Position numbers and translations under genes: made by a program. This document shows positions 38,473-47,161 of a DNA stretch of 53,534 nucleotides, piece after piece (position 1 is the stretch's first letter; every line of letters starts with the position of its first letter). Source of the DNA: Comamonadaceae bacterium (GTDB lineage: Bacteria; Pseudomonadota; Gammaproteobacteria; Burkholderiales; Burkholderiaceae_C). The notes below the pieces were generated by a model, which worked only from the letters and a program-made list of their open reading frames with translations, made no database searches and was not told where the DNA came from. Where the stretch lies: the NCBI GenBank assembly GCA_947372745.1, contig CANBUY010000013.1, positions 1-53,534 on the forward strand, read 5' to 3'.

Positions 38473-38547
38473 TGGTCCCGCCGACAGGAATCGGACCTGT
38501 ATTTCACGCTTAGGAGGCATGCGCACTATCCATTGTGCTACGGCGAG
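38473..38547 (-). tRNA. tRNA-Arg (anticodon CCT)
   Basis: On the minus strand the acceptor CTCGCCG pairs with CGGCGGG, the D arm is GCAC...GTGC, and the anticodon stem CATGC/GCGTG encloses the loop CTCCTAA with anticodon CCT. The T arm is ACAGG/CCTGT with loop TCCGATT. The discriminator A is followed by an encoded CCA (38475-38473). It reads AGG codons. A TACAAT -10-like box lies just upstream in the tamB 3' region. The T-loop has TCC instead of the usual TTC; otherwise normal. Confidence 0.93.
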
Positions 38548-38582
38548 AATCGGACTTATTGTAAGGGCCTGATTGGCCAAAA

Positions 38583-41500
38583 TCAGTCGTAGCGCAGCGT
38601 GAAAATGAGGTCCACCGCGCTTTGCTCGCCGGTCTGGGCTCGTAGGGTGAAGCGACGCGAGAGGTCGTAGAAGATGTAGAAAGTGCCCAGCGTGCCGGCC
38701 AGGCTGCGTTCGTAGGCCACGTAAATGTCTTGCGAGAGGCGTTTGCCCAGGGTGATGGCGGCGCTGGTGCTGGTGCCGTCGGCGTTGCTGCTGGCGCCCC
38801 GCATGGACAATTCATCCAGTCCCAGGGCCTCGGCCACCCCCCCAGACAAGCTTTTTCCTTTGCCGCCCAATAAGGCCAGTGCGGCTTGTTGCAGCACCGC
38901 CGACTCGGCGCCGCCGTTGGCCGCAGAACGCCCCAGCACCAGCCAGGCCAATTTTTCAGCGTCGGGCAACTCGGGGTCTGAGTACAAGCGCACGGCGGGG
39001 GAGAGGGCGGTGCCGCTGATTTGCACGCCCACGCGCTGCTGCAGGTTGGGCCGTATGGCCAAAATATTGAGGGCAGGGTTGTTGATGGGGCCGGTAAAAC
39101 GCAGTTGGCCTTCTTCCAGATCAAGCAGTTGGCCATAGGCCTTGAAGGTGCCGCGCACGGTGCGCAGGTCGCCGGTGAGGGTGGGTGTGGCGGCGTCGCG
39201 CCCGCCGCTGCGCAGCTTGAGTTGACCCGACAAGCGGGAGACCAGTCCATGGCCGCGCACGGCGAAATCGGGTCCGAGGTCGAGCGTGATGTTCACCTCC
39301 GGGGTGATGCGCAGGCCCAGGGGGGTGCCCGTTTTTGGGGCGGGCCTTGGGGCGGCGGCTGCGCTTCTTCGAACCACCACATCGTCATCGAGTTGAGGCG
39401 CGGAGTCTTCAGGAAGGATAAAAAGGGCCTGATCGGCCTTGAGGGTGCCGGTCACCACGAGTTGGGCGTCAACGAGTTGCGCTGCCAGTTGGCCGGACAC
39501 CGAGAGCCGTCGGTCGGCACGCGTGCTGACGCGCAGGGCTTGGGCGGTGGCATCCAGCGACATGCGCAGGCGCGAGGCCAGGGCTTGGCCGGGTGCGTTG
39601 GCGGGGAGCCAAAGCACGTAGCCTTTCAACGAGAGTCGTCCCCCCGTAGTGCCACCGGCGCCTTGCAGGGTGAAGTCGTCAATGTTCAGGCGCTGGCCGT
39701 CCAGACTGGCACGCAGTCGGCCTTGACTGAAGTCGATGCCGTCCACCACCGAACGCACCGCGAGGTCTTGCGCGCTGAGTGTGCCGCGCCATTGCGGCTC
39801 ACTGCGGGTGCCCGAGACGCTGGCTTGTGCGTCCAGCGTGCCGCGCAGCCGCCAGCCGGGCGGGGCCAGCAAGGACCACGCGCCCACCGGGGGCAGCTTG
39901 GCGGTAAGGGTGCCGCTCAGAGGCGCATCGGCAGGCCAAGACCAGGCTTGGTTTTGGGTGTTGAGGCGGGTGCTGAACTGGGCCTGGGCTTGGCCGGCGC
40001 GTTCGCTGGCCCACGTTAATTGGGTCGCCAGCACGGCGTCGTCCAGGGTGACGTTCAGGCGCGCTTCACGCACCCCCGCACTAAGGGTGCCCACGGTGGC
40101 GTCTTCGGTGAGCAGTTGCAGGTCGCCGCTGGTGCGCTCCAGCGTGGCGCGCAGGCGCAAGGTGTCGCCACCAGTGGCATTCCATTGACCCCCAAACATC
40201 AGGTCGCCGCGCAGGCCGAGGTTGGTCATTTGGGTTTGGCCGATCATCTCCAGCCAGGCCAGTGGCAGGTTTTGAAGCCGCCCCTCGGTGTGCCACTGAG
40301 TGGCGCTCCATTGCGCAGGGGCCCAAGTGAGGCTGGCCGTGCCGGGTGCGGGGCCGACAAGGACAGCGCTGCTTGCGCCCAGGGTCAACTGGGTGGGGCC
40401 GTTGTGGTTCAGGCTCAGGTCGATGGGGGCTTTGCTTTTTAGCGTCCAGGTGCCGGTGCGCTGGCTGTCTTCCATGCTCACTTGGGCTTCTTTGAGTTGC
40501 GCTTGCCAGACGCCGGGGCTCGTCTGGCCGCCTTGCGCTTGCGCTTGCAGGGCTAGGCGACGGGTGCCTGATTCGAGTTGGGCTTTGAGGTTCAGGCTGA
40601 GGGCGCTGAGCGATCCTTTGAGGTCGGCTTGTGTTTGGCGGAAGCGCCAAGCGCTTTCAATGGTTTGGTCGGGCTTGCGCACCGACAACTGGGGGACGCT
40701 CAGTTGCGCTTGTAGTTGCAGGGCGGGCAGTGGCCCGTGCCAGCCGCCTTGCCAGTGGCCGCTGAGCTCCGCTTGGCCATAAATGAGAGTCTGACCCAAG
40801 GGCTGGGCGATGCCCGGCCAGGCATGTAGCCAAAGGTTGAGGCGGGCCGCATCCATCACCTTGACGCTGAGATCGCCACTCCCTTGTGTGGGGGCTAGTT
40901 GGCCCTTGACCTGCGCGCTGGCGCCGGGCAGGGTGAACATGAGTTGGCCTTGGGCAGCCTGAGCGTTGATGCTGTAGCGCACCTGGCCCTCAACTCGGGC
41001 GTCATGCGTTTGCAGTTGCCCGTCCAGGTCAATCTGGTCAGTGGCTTGCTGGAGCTTGAGTTGTCCTGTGAGCTGGGTGGCTGATAAGCGCGCGTCCAGC
41101 GCGGCGAGGTTGAGGTCTTGGAGCTTGAGCGTGCCGGCCCAGCGCTTGGGGTCGGTGAATTGGCCTTGCACCTCAAGCCGTCCACCGGCCCCTTGGGCTT
41201 TGAGCGAGTCCACAGTCCATTGGCCGTGGGTGAAGACGCCCTGGGCGTCCAGCTTTGCCAGCGGCAGGCGGTGCTGGCTCCAGGGGCCGCTTTGGGCGTT
41301 GCTGAGTTGGAGGTCAGCACGCCAGTTTTGACTAGGCGCGCCGCTGCCGGCTTGGGCTTGCGGGGTGACCGAGGCGGTGCCGCTGAGTTGAGTTTGCGGG
41401 GCCTGGGACCACAGGGCGTTCAGGTCCAGCGATTGCCATTGGGCTTGCGCGTTCAGTATGGGTTGGGGGTGCCAGGGCTGCAGGCGGGCGGTCACTTGGG

Positions 41501-42242
41501 CTTGTGTGCCTTGGCTCGACCGAAGCTCAGGCGTCAGTTGGGCTGTGAGCTCAAGCACAGCATCGCGCCCAGCCAATTGGCCGCTTACTTGGGCACTGGC
41601 TTTGACCTGAACGGCTTGGCGCGTTTTGGGCAGGGTGGTTTGCACGCTGCCTTGCATCGTCAGCTTGAGCGCCATCGGTGCTTGCGCCTGCAAACTGCCC
41701 GAGAGGGTATAGCTTCCTGATGAAATATGCCCCTGAAGCATGTCTATCTTGTGGAGCCTGCTATTAAACTTATAGTGACCTGACGCTTGGGTTATTTGCA
41801 CCGGGGTGCTGCCGGCCCATTCAAACGTGCCCAAGGAAAACTCGGCGTCTACTTTGAGCGGCAGGCGCAGGTCCAGCGGCGGCTGGGGTGCCGTTTTGGG
41901 GCGCTGATCATCAATGCGCAGGTGCGCCAGCTTTAGTTGGGTCAGGCGCAGCTCACCCTCCAGCAGGGGTTGCAGCGCCCAGCGTACTTGGGCGTCGCGC
42001 GCCTCCACGCTGAGTGCGCCCTGTTGCCAGCGCAACCAGCCCACGCTGCCACCGTCGCGCAAAGAGCCTGAGACGTCTTTGAAAGCCAAGCTCTGGCCTG
42101 CTGGCAGATAAGGCTGTGCCAGTGCGAGGGCCGTGGCCAATGAGGTGCTGCTGCCGGCCCACACCCACAGGCCCACGCTCAAGACCAGCAAGGTGAGCAG
42201 CAGGGCGAGGGTCGCCTTCGTGAGTGCCGCCAGGATTTTCAT
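38583..42242 (-). CDS. tamB: Translocation and assembly module protein TamB
   Basis: Inner-membrane anchored, periplasm-spanning protein. With TamA it helps outer-membrane insertion, and AsmA/TamB proteins are now thought to carry phospholipids to the outer membrane. About 1219 residues, ATG at 42242 overlapping the tamA stop. N-terminal signal anchor KILAALTKATLALLLTLLVLSVGLWVW. A long beta-helical middle is rich in Gly, Gln and hydrophobic alternation. The C-terminal DUF490 has GTPLGLRITPEVNITLDLG, VGVQISGTALSPAVRLYSDPELPDAEKLAWLVLGR and a final strand ending DLIFTLRYD. Length and neighbour are standard. Confidence 0.94.
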   Translation of the reverse strand: MKILAALTKATLALLLTLLVLSVGLWVWAGSSTSLATALALAQPYLPAGQSLAFKDVSGSLRDGGSVGWLRWQQGALSVEARDAQVRWALQPLLEGELRLTQLKLAHLRIDDQRPKTAPQPPLDLRLPLKVDAEFSLGTFEWAGSTPVQITQASGHYKFNSRLHKIDMLQGHISSGSYTLSGSLQAQAPMALKLTMQGSVQTTLPKTRQAVQVKASAQVSGQLAGRDAVLELTAQLTPELRSSQGTQAQVTARLQPWHPQPILNAQAQWQSLDLNALWSQAPQTQLSGTASVTPQAQAGSGAPSQNWRADLQLSNAQSGPWSQHRLPLAKLDAQGVFTHGQWTVDSLKAQGAGGRLEVQGQFTDPKRWAGTLKLQDLNLAALDARLSATQLTGQLKLQQATDQIDLDGQLQTHDARVEGQVRYSINAQAAQGQLMFTLPGASAQVKGQLAPTQGSGDLSVKVMDAARLNLWLHAWPGIAQPLGQTLIYGQAELSGHWQGGWHGPLPALQLQAQLSVPQLSVRKPDQTIESAWRFRQTQADLKGSLSALSLNLKAQLESGTRRLALQAQAQGGQTSPGVWQAQLKEAQVSMEDSQRTGTWTLKSKAPIDLSLNHNGPTQLTLGASSAVLVGPAPGTASLTWAPAQWSATQWHTEGRLQNLPLAWLEMIGQTQMTNLGLRGDLMFGGQWNATGGDTLRLRATLERTSGDLQLLTEDATVGTLSAGVREARLNVTLDDAVLATQLTWASERAGQAQAQFSTRLNTQNQAWSWPADAPLSGTLTAKLPPVGAWSLLAPPGWRLRGTLDAQASVSGTRSEPQWRGTLSAQDLAVRSVVDGIDFSQGRLRASLDGQRLNIDDFTLQGAGGTTGGRLSLKGYVLWLPANAPGQALASRLRMSLDATAQALRVSTRADRRLSVSGQLAAQLVDAQLVVTGTLKADQALFILPEDSAPQLDDDVVVRRSAAAAPRPAPKTGTPLGLRITPEVNITLDLGPDFAVRGHGLVSRLSGQLKLRSGGRDAATPTLTGDLRTVRGTFKAYGQLLDLEEGQLRFTGPINNPALNILAIRPNLQQRVGVQISGTALSPAVRLYSDPELPDAEKLAWLVLGRSAANGGAESAVLQQAALALLGGKGKSLSGGVAEALGLDELSMRGASSNADGTSTSAAITLGKRLSQDIYVAYERSLAGTLGTFYIFYDLSRRFTLRAQTGEQSAVDLIFTLRYD

Positions 42243-44086
42243 CAAAACGTGAAGCCCACGTTTAGGTGCAGGCGCAGGCGCTCGGCGGCCACGCCATAAG
42301 CCAGGTCGATTTGCAAGGGTCCGACCGGGCTTTTCCAGCGGGCACCAATACCCACGCCCACCTTGGCTTGTAGGTCGCCGGGTTGGTCGGCGACCGCGCC
42401 TGCGTCAATAAATACGGTGCTTTCCCAGTCGGCCAGACGGGGGATGCCGGTGATGGGGCGCTGCCACTCCAGGCTGCCAAAGGCAAGGTAACGCCCTGCG
42501 GTGATTTGGCCATCTGACAGGGTGACGCCAATTTCGCGCAAGCCATAGCCGCGCACGCTGGTGTCGCCGCCAGTCAAAAACAACTGGCTGCTGGGTAAGG
42601 TGATGCTGTCACGCGCCAGCACGGCGCCGACTTGGGCGCGCAGGGCCAGGCGGCTGGCGTTGACTTTGGGCGCGCCGTCTTCATCATTTTTCCCCAGCGG
42701 CACATAACCAATGCCCCGCAGCAGCAGGCGGCTGTAGGGGTCGCGTGTGCTGCCCAAGGTGGTGCCGCCGCCCACCTCGGCCCCCAGTCCCCAGCCGCTG
42801 GTGGGTTGGGTGGTGTTGTCAAAGTTGCGTCGGGTCAGGGCAAAGTTGATGCTCAAGGCGTCAGCGGTCACGAGGGGGGTGGTGGCGGTGGCAGCCGTTT
42901 GTGAGCGGTCGTATTGCAGGTAATAGTTGCGGTCGATTTGCGGGCCGTATTGGCTGCGGCCTCCGCGCAGACGCTGGCTGTTGACGTCAAAACTCCCCAC
43001 CATCTGGTTTTGCAGTTGCCCCGCCGTCACCCAGCGCCAGTTGCTTTCATCGGGCGGGGCGGTCAGCTCGGTGCCCAGCGTGCGGGTTTCGCGGTCGAGA
43101 GAGAGTTTGGTGACGGCGCGCCAGTCAATCCAGGGCAGCTTGTGGTGGGTGTGCTCGACGCTCAGGCGGGCGCCGCTGTCGGTGCTGGCGCCCACGCCCA
43201 GCACCAGCTTTTGCAGCAAGGACTCCCGCAGTTGCACCCGTACCGGGGCATTTTGGGGATCGGCGGTGGTGTCAATTGAGATAAAAACCGAGTCAAAGTA
43301 GCCGCTGTCCACCAGCCTTTGCTGGGCTTCATCGAGCTGGGTTTGCTCATAGCTGGCACCCGCCGGGAGGCGGGTCAGGCGGGTGATGAGCTGGGTGTCA
43401 TAGCGCTCGGCTCCGCTGATGTTGAGCGCGCCAAGTTGAAAGGCTGGCCCTGAATCCAGCGTGATGGACAGGCGGGCAAGCTTGCCCACAGGGTCGATAT
43501 CGGCCAGGGTGGTGGTGATCTGCCCGGTGGGGTAGCGCTGGCGCCTGAGTTGGAGCAGCGCTTGCTGCTTGGCGACGGTCCAGGCGGTTTGTGTGAAGCG
43601 GGCGCCTTTTTTTAGCGACCACAAGGCTTCGATTCGGCGCTGTTGGGCCACGGTGGCTGGGTCGGTGGTGATGGGGCCGGTGAACACCATGCGCACGTCG
43701 CTGACGCGCGTGGGATCGCCGGGTTCAACGTGCAGGCGCACGGCGCGCACCGCGCTATTGGCGCTGGGTTCGCGCTCGATCTGAATTTGGGGACTGAAGT
43801 AGCCCTCGGTGGCCATCAGGTCTTGGGTGTCTTGTTGGGCTGTGCTCATCAGGCGCAGCAACTCGTTGTCGCTTAAGTCGCTCAAGGCTTGGTAGCGCAG
43901 CAACTCAAGGTGGCGCTCCAACAAGCTTCGAATTTCGTCGGGCGCGTCTATTTTGAGCGTAAATGCGGTCTCGGGCACGACGGGTGCACCGAGCGCTTGC
44001 GCCGCCAAGGGCTCGGTTTGTGCCCACAAGCTGCCACTTAGGGCACCTAAGGCGATTGCCACTGCTGCCCACACCCTCTTCAACAC
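42242..44086 (-). CDS. tamA: Outer membrane assembly protein TamA (BamA/Omp85 family)
   Basis: 614 residues with a signal peptide (VAIALGALSGSLWAQ), POTRA domains (residues about 40-300; VEPGDPTRVSDVRMVFTGPI, LSITLDSGPAFQLGALNISGAERYDTQLI) and an Omp85 barrel with the last strand motif HLNVGFTF. SPVGPLQIDLAYGVA is the VRGF-region-like conserved barrel end; GGDTSVRGYGLREIGV has the VRGY lid motif. Starts with GTG at 44086, preceded by AGGAGA; TTG at 44083 would be the next choice. Cotranslated with tamB by ATGA overlap. Works with TamB in outer membrane biogenesis. Confidence 0.94.
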   Translation of the reverse strand: MLKRVWAAVAIALGALSGSLWAQTEPLAAQALGAPVVPETAFTLKIDAPDEIRSLLERHLELLRYQALSDLSDNELLRLMSTAQQDTQDLMATEGYFSPQIQIEREPSANSAVRAVRLHVEPGDPTRVSDVRMVFTGPITTDPATVAQQRRIEALWSLKKGARFTQTAWTVAKQQALLQLRRQRYPTGQITTTLADIDPVGKLARLSITLDSGPAFQLGALNISGAERYDTQLITRLTRLPAGASYEQTQLDEAQQRLVDSGYFDSVFISIDTTADPQNAPVRVQLRESLLQKLVLGVGASTDSGARLSVEHTHHKLPWIDWRAVTKLSLDRETRTLGTELTAPPDESNWRWVTAGQLQNQMVGSFDVNSQRLRGGRSQYGPQIDRNYYLQYDRSQTAATATTPLVTADALSINFALTRRNFDNTTQPTSGWGLGAEVGGGTTLGSTRDPYSRLLLRGIGYVPLGKNDEDGAPKVNASRLALRAQVGAVLARDSITLPSSQLFLTGGDTSVRGYGLREIGVTLSDGQITAGRYLAFGSLEWQRPITGIPRLADWESTVFIDAGAVADQPGDLQAKVGVGIGARWKSPVGPLQIDLAYGVAAERLRLHLNVGFTF

Positions 44087-44129
44087 GGCTTTCTCCTACT
44101 TTGTCTGAGCATGCCTTAGCTACGCGAGC

Positions 44130-45344
44130 TCACTTGGTGAGCAGTCGCATGGTGTCTTCCAGCCCTTTGAGGGTGAGGGGGAACATGCGCTGGTTCATCA
44201 ACTGTTGCACCACGGCAATGCTTTGGCGGTATTGCCAGACGCCTTGGGGCTCGGGGTTGATCCAGGCAAACTTGGGAAACGCACTGGTCAGCCGCTGCAG
44301 CCATTCGACGCCGGCCTCCTCATTGTTGTACTCCACGCTGCCGCCGGGTTGCAAAATCTCATACGGGCTCATGGTGGCGTCACCAATAAAGATGAGTTTG
44401 TAGTCTTTGTTGTACTTCCTGATGATGTCCCAGGTGTTGAATTTTTCGGCAAAGCGGCGCTTGTTGTTCTTCCACATGAAGTCGTACACGCAGTTGTGGA
44501 AGTAGTAAAACTCCAGGTGTTTGAACTCCGATTTGGTGGCGCTGAACAGCTCTTCCACCCTTTGGATGTGGTCGTCCATGGTGCCGCCCACATCCATCAA
44601 GAGCAGCACTTTTACATTGTTGTGGCGCTCGGGCTGCATTTTGATGTCGAGGTAACCGGCGTTGGCGGCGGTGGCGCGGATGGTGTCATCCAAATTGAGC
44701 TCTTCTTCATGGCCTTCGCGGGCAAACTTGCGCAGGCGGCGCAAGGCCACCTTGATGTTGCGGGTGCCTAGCTCTTGCGTGTCGTCGTAGTCTTTGTAGG
44801 CGCGTTGGTCCCACACCTTGACAGCGCTGCGGTTGCGGCTTTTGTCTTGCCCGATTCGAATGCCTTGCGGGTTTTGACCGTAAGCGCCAAACGGGCTGGT
44901 GCCGCCGGTGCCTATCCACTTGCTGCCGCCTTCGTGGCGCTCTTTTTGTTCTTCAAAGCGTTTTTTGAGCGTTTCCATGAGCTCGTCCCAACCCATTTTT
45001 TCGATCTTGGCGCGTTCCTCGGGGCTTAGGTCAAGCTCCAGGTTTTTGCGCAGCCACTCCAAGGGAATGTCTTGGGTGAAGTCGGTCACCGTCTCGATGC
45101 CTTTGAAGTACGAGGAAAAGGCGCGGTCGAACTTGTCAAAGTGCTTTTCGTCTTTAACCAGCGTGGTGCGGCTCAAGTAGTAAAAGTCGTCAATTTTGTA
45201 GCCCGTGGCCTCGTCATCGCCTTCAGGCTCGGGCGAGTTGGGGCCAACGACGCCCTTTTGCAGGGCTTCCATCAGGGTTAAAAATTCTTTGACCGAGACC
45301 GGCAGCTTGGCCGAGCGCAGGGTGTAGAAGAAGTCAATCAGCAT
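44130..45344 (-). CDS. VWA domain protein (CoxE-like), MoxR partner
   Basis: 404 residues from ATG 45344 (MLIDFFYTLRSAKLPVSVKEFLTLMEALQKG), with AAAGGA upstream. Middle region: GGTSPFGAYGQNPQGIRIG, then the VWA domain with VLLLMDVGGTMDDHIQRVEELFSATKSEFKHLEFYYFHNCVYD and LIFIGDATMSPYEI. The MIDAS motif D-x-S-x-S is replaced by D-V-G-G-T, a variation seen in this subfamily. Members work with a MoxR-type ATPase, which is encoded upstream in the same run (47053-46199), probably to remodel or insert a cofactor in a client. The client is unknown. Starts within the last codons of the GNAT gene. Confidence 0.88.
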   Translation of the reverse strand: MLIDFFYTLRSAKLPVSVKEFLTLMEALQKGVVGPNSPEPEGDDEATGYKIDDFYYLSRTTLVKDEKHFDKFDRAFSSYFKGIETVTDFTQDIPLEWLRKNLELDLSPEERAKIEKMGWDELMETLKKRFEEQKERHEGGSKWIGTGGTSPFGAYGQNPQGIRIGQDKSRNRSAVKVWDQRAYKDYDDTQELGTRNIKVALRRLRKFAREGHEEELNLDDTIRATAANAGYLDIKMQPERHNNVKVLLLMDVGGTMDDHIQRVEELFSATKSEFKHLEFYYFHNCVYDFMWKNNKRRFAEKFNTWDIIRKYNKDYKLIFIGDATMSPYEILQPGGSVEYNNEEAGVEWLQRLTSAFPKFAWINPEPQGVWQYRQSIAVVQQLMNQRMFPLTLKGLEDTMRLLTK

Positions 45345-45951
45345 GGGTTGTTCCTTTGCTGCGGGGTTTGTCCAACACATACAAAAGTTGGGCTTTGGCC
45401 TCGGGCCATTCGCCAGCGCGCAGGCTGTACATCACGGTGTCGCGTATGGTGCCGTCGCGGCGCAGGGCGTGGCCGCGAATGACGCCGTCTTTTTTGGCCC
45501 CCAGGCGCTCAATCGCGGCTTGGGAGGCAAAGTTGAAGTTGTCGGTGCGCCAACCCACCACCTGGCAGCCCAGCGTCTCGAAAGCGTGCGTCATCATGAG
45601 TAGCTTGGCGACTGAGTTGACGTGGGTGCGCTGGCTGCTTTTGGCATACCAGGTCCAGCCAATTTCCACCCGCTGGACGGCCGGCACGATGTCATGAAAG
45701 CTGGTGCAGCCCAGCACTTGGCCCGTGGCAGCGTCGGTCACGGCAAAGGCAAAGCGATGGCCTGCTTCGCGCATGGCCAGGGCGTCTTCGATGTATTTTT
45801 GGGTCTGCTCAGGCTCGGGCACCGAGGTGATGCGCAGTTTCCAAAGCTGGCCGTCAGCGGCGGCAGCGCGCAGGCCGCTTTCGTGACTGAGTGCCAGAGG
45901 CACTAAAACGAGGCCGCGTGCGGCCAAGGTAACGGGCTCAACGTACGCCAT
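45334..45951 (-). CDS. GNAT family N-acetyltransferase (RimJ/RimL type)
   Basis: 205 residues: LAARGLVLVPLALSHESGLRAAAAD, AFAVTDAATGQVLGCTSFHDIVPAVQRVEIGWTWYAKSSQRTHVNSVAKLLMMTHAFETLGCQVVGWRTDNFNFASQAAIERLGAKKDGVIRGHALRRDGTIRDTVMYSL. It has the acetyl-CoA site (Q-R-T-x-V-N-x-x-x-K replaces the usual Q-x-x-G-x-G/A) and the N-x-A-S-x-x-x-I-x-x-x-G motif with RDT-x-M-Y-S-L at the end. It overlaps the VWA gene start by 11 bases. Substrate unknown; could acetylate a ribosomal protein or a small molecule. Confidence 0.86.
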   Translation of the reverse strand: MAYVEPVTLAARGLVLVPLALSHESGLRAAAADGQLWKLRITSVPEPEQTQKYIEDALAMREAGHRFAFAVTDAATGQVLGCTSFHDIVPAVQRVEIGWTWYAKSSQRTHVNSVAKLLMMTHAFETLGCQVVGWRTDNFNFASQAAIERLGAKKDGVIRGHALRRDGTIRDTVMYSLRAGEWPEAKAQLLYVLDKPRSKGTTHAD

Positions 45952-45961
45952 GATTTACGCC

Positions 45962-46180
45962 TCAGTCTTTTTTTGTTCTGCGTTTTTGCCAGCGTCGTGC
46001 CAGTTGCAGCCCACCACCACCACCCAGGCCGACCAACAAAATGCCGCCCATGCTGGCAGTGCCATAACCGGCGGCAAAAATGTCCAAGCCCAGCAGGCGC
46101 CCGATCCAGAAGCCCAACAGGGCGCCGCCGACGAAGCCGACAGCGTCAGACAGGCCTTCAGCCAAGAGAGATTTATCCAT
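45962..46180 (-). CDS. Small glycine-rich membrane protein
   Basis: 72 residues with two hydrophobic stretches (residues 12-33 GLSDAVGFVGGALLGFWIGRLLG and 35-58 DIFAAGYGTASMGGILLVGLGGGGG) full of glycines, followed by a basic tail RRWQKRRTKKD. Two glycine-zipper-like helices suggest a small inner-membrane protein. No family recognised. It lies 11 bases upstream of the GNAT gene and 18 bases downstream of the moxR-like gene, so it is probably part of that operon. Function unknown. Confidence 0.68.
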   Translation of the reverse strand: MDKSLLAEGLSDAVGFVGGALLGFWIGRLLGLDIFAAGYGTASMGGILLVGLGGGGGLQLARRWQKRRTKKD

Positions 46181-46198
46181 CGGTCGGCGTCCTGGTCT

Positions 46199-47053
46199 TT
46201 AGCGGTTGTGGCGGTTCATGAACACGAGTTTTTCAAACAAAGTCACGTCTTGCTCGTTTTTGAGCAAGGCGCCCACTAGGGGCGGCACGGCGACTTTGTC
46301 GGCCTGGCTTTGCAGCGCTTCCAGCGGGATGTCTTCGGCCACCAGCAGCTTGAGCCAGTCCAGCAACTCGCTGGTAGAGGGTTTCTTTTTGAGGCCGGGG
46401 AGGTTGCGCACGTCGTAAAACGTTTTCATGGCGGCGCTCAACAGCTCTTTTTTGAGGCCGGGAAAGTGCACGTCCACAATGGTTTGCATGGTGACGGCGT
46501 CAGGAAACTTGATGTAGTGGAAGAAGCAGCGGCGCAAGAAGGCGTCAGGCAGTTCTTTTTCGTTGTTGGAGGTGATGAACACCAAGGGTCGGTTTTTTGC
46601 ATTGATCAGTTGGCGCGTCTCGTAGCAATAAAACTCCATGCGGTCAATTTCACGCAGCAAGTCATTGGGGAACTCAATGTCGGCCTTGTCGATTTCGTCA
46701 ATCAAAAGCGCAACCGGTTCTTCGGCCGTAAAGGCTTGCCACAGCACGCCTTTGAGGATGTAGTTGTTGATGTCTTTCACCCGCTCGCCGCCGTCCACCG
46801 TGGCAAGTTGTGAGTCGCGCAGGCGGCTCACAGCGTCGTATTCATACAGGCCTTGTTGTGCTTTGGTGGTGGATTTGATGTGCCACTGCAACAAGGGCAT
46901 GTTCAGGGCGCCCGCCACTTCTTCGGCCAGCATGGTTTTGCCGGTGCCGGGCTCGCCCTTGACCAAGAGCGGGCGTTTGAGGGTGATGGCCGCATTCACG
47001 GACAACATCAAATCCGGAGTCGCAACGTAGTTTTGGGTGCCTTGAAATTTCAT
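46199..47053 (-). CDS. MoxR family AAA+ ATPase
   Basis: 284 residues. Walker A LVKGEPGTGKTMLAEEVA, Walker B VALLIDEIDKADIEFPNDLLREIDRMEF, sensor 1 VFITSNNEKELPDAFLRRCFFHY and the C-terminal lid (FYDVRNLPGLKKKPSTSELLDWLKLLVAEDIPLEAL). The motif ITSNNEKELPDAFLRRC is typical of the MoxR/YehL-like group. It drives, with the VWA protein encoded three genes on, a chaperone-like reaction such as metal insertion. The start ATG at 47053 is followed by KFQGTQNYVATPDLMLSVNAAI, typical of this family. Confidence 0.92.
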   Translation of the reverse strand: MKFQGTQNYVATPDLMLSVNAAITLKRPLLVKGEPGTGKTMLAEEVAGALNMPLLQWHIKSTTKAQQGLYEYDAVSRLRDSQLATVDGGERVKDINNYILKGVLWQAFTAEEPVALLIDEIDKADIEFPNDLLREIDRMEFYCYETRQLINAKNRPLVFITSNNEKELPDAFLRRCFFHYIKFPDAVTMQTIVDVHFPGLKKELLSAAMKTFYDVRNLPGLKKKPSTSELLDWLKLLVAEDIPLEALQSQADKVAVPPLVGALLKNEQDVTLFEKLVFMNRHNR

Positions 47054-47088
47054 GGTTCTCGCTTTGTTAGAGGTCTTCGACGTTCAGC

Positions 47089-47117
47089 TTAAGTGCAGGA
47101 TTGAGGACCGATATAAT
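47089..47117 (+). promoter_or_regulatory. Promoter of the cytochrome c4 gene
   Basis: A perfect -10 TATAAT (47112-47117) with a 17-base spacer from TTAAGT (47089-47094), a weak -35. Predicted transcription start near 47124. Confidence 0.55.
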
Positions 47118-47123
47118 CCGGGT

Positions 47124-47137
47124 TTGATCCATCTCAA
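47124..47137 (+). promoter_or_regulatory. FNR-like box at the cytochrome c4 transcription start
   Basis: TTGAT-CCAT-CTCAA differs from the FNR consensus TTGAT-N4-ATCAA at one position. Placed over the predicted start, it would repress under anoxia. Binding is inferred only. Confidence 0.45.
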
Positions 47138-47161
47138 ACATTGGTTGATTGTCCTCGCAAA

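Noticed and set aside
39021-40019. 332-residue plus-strand frame antisense to tamB
   Set aside because: Lies wholly within tamB, is low in recognisable motifs and matches the third-position pattern of GC-rich shadow frames.
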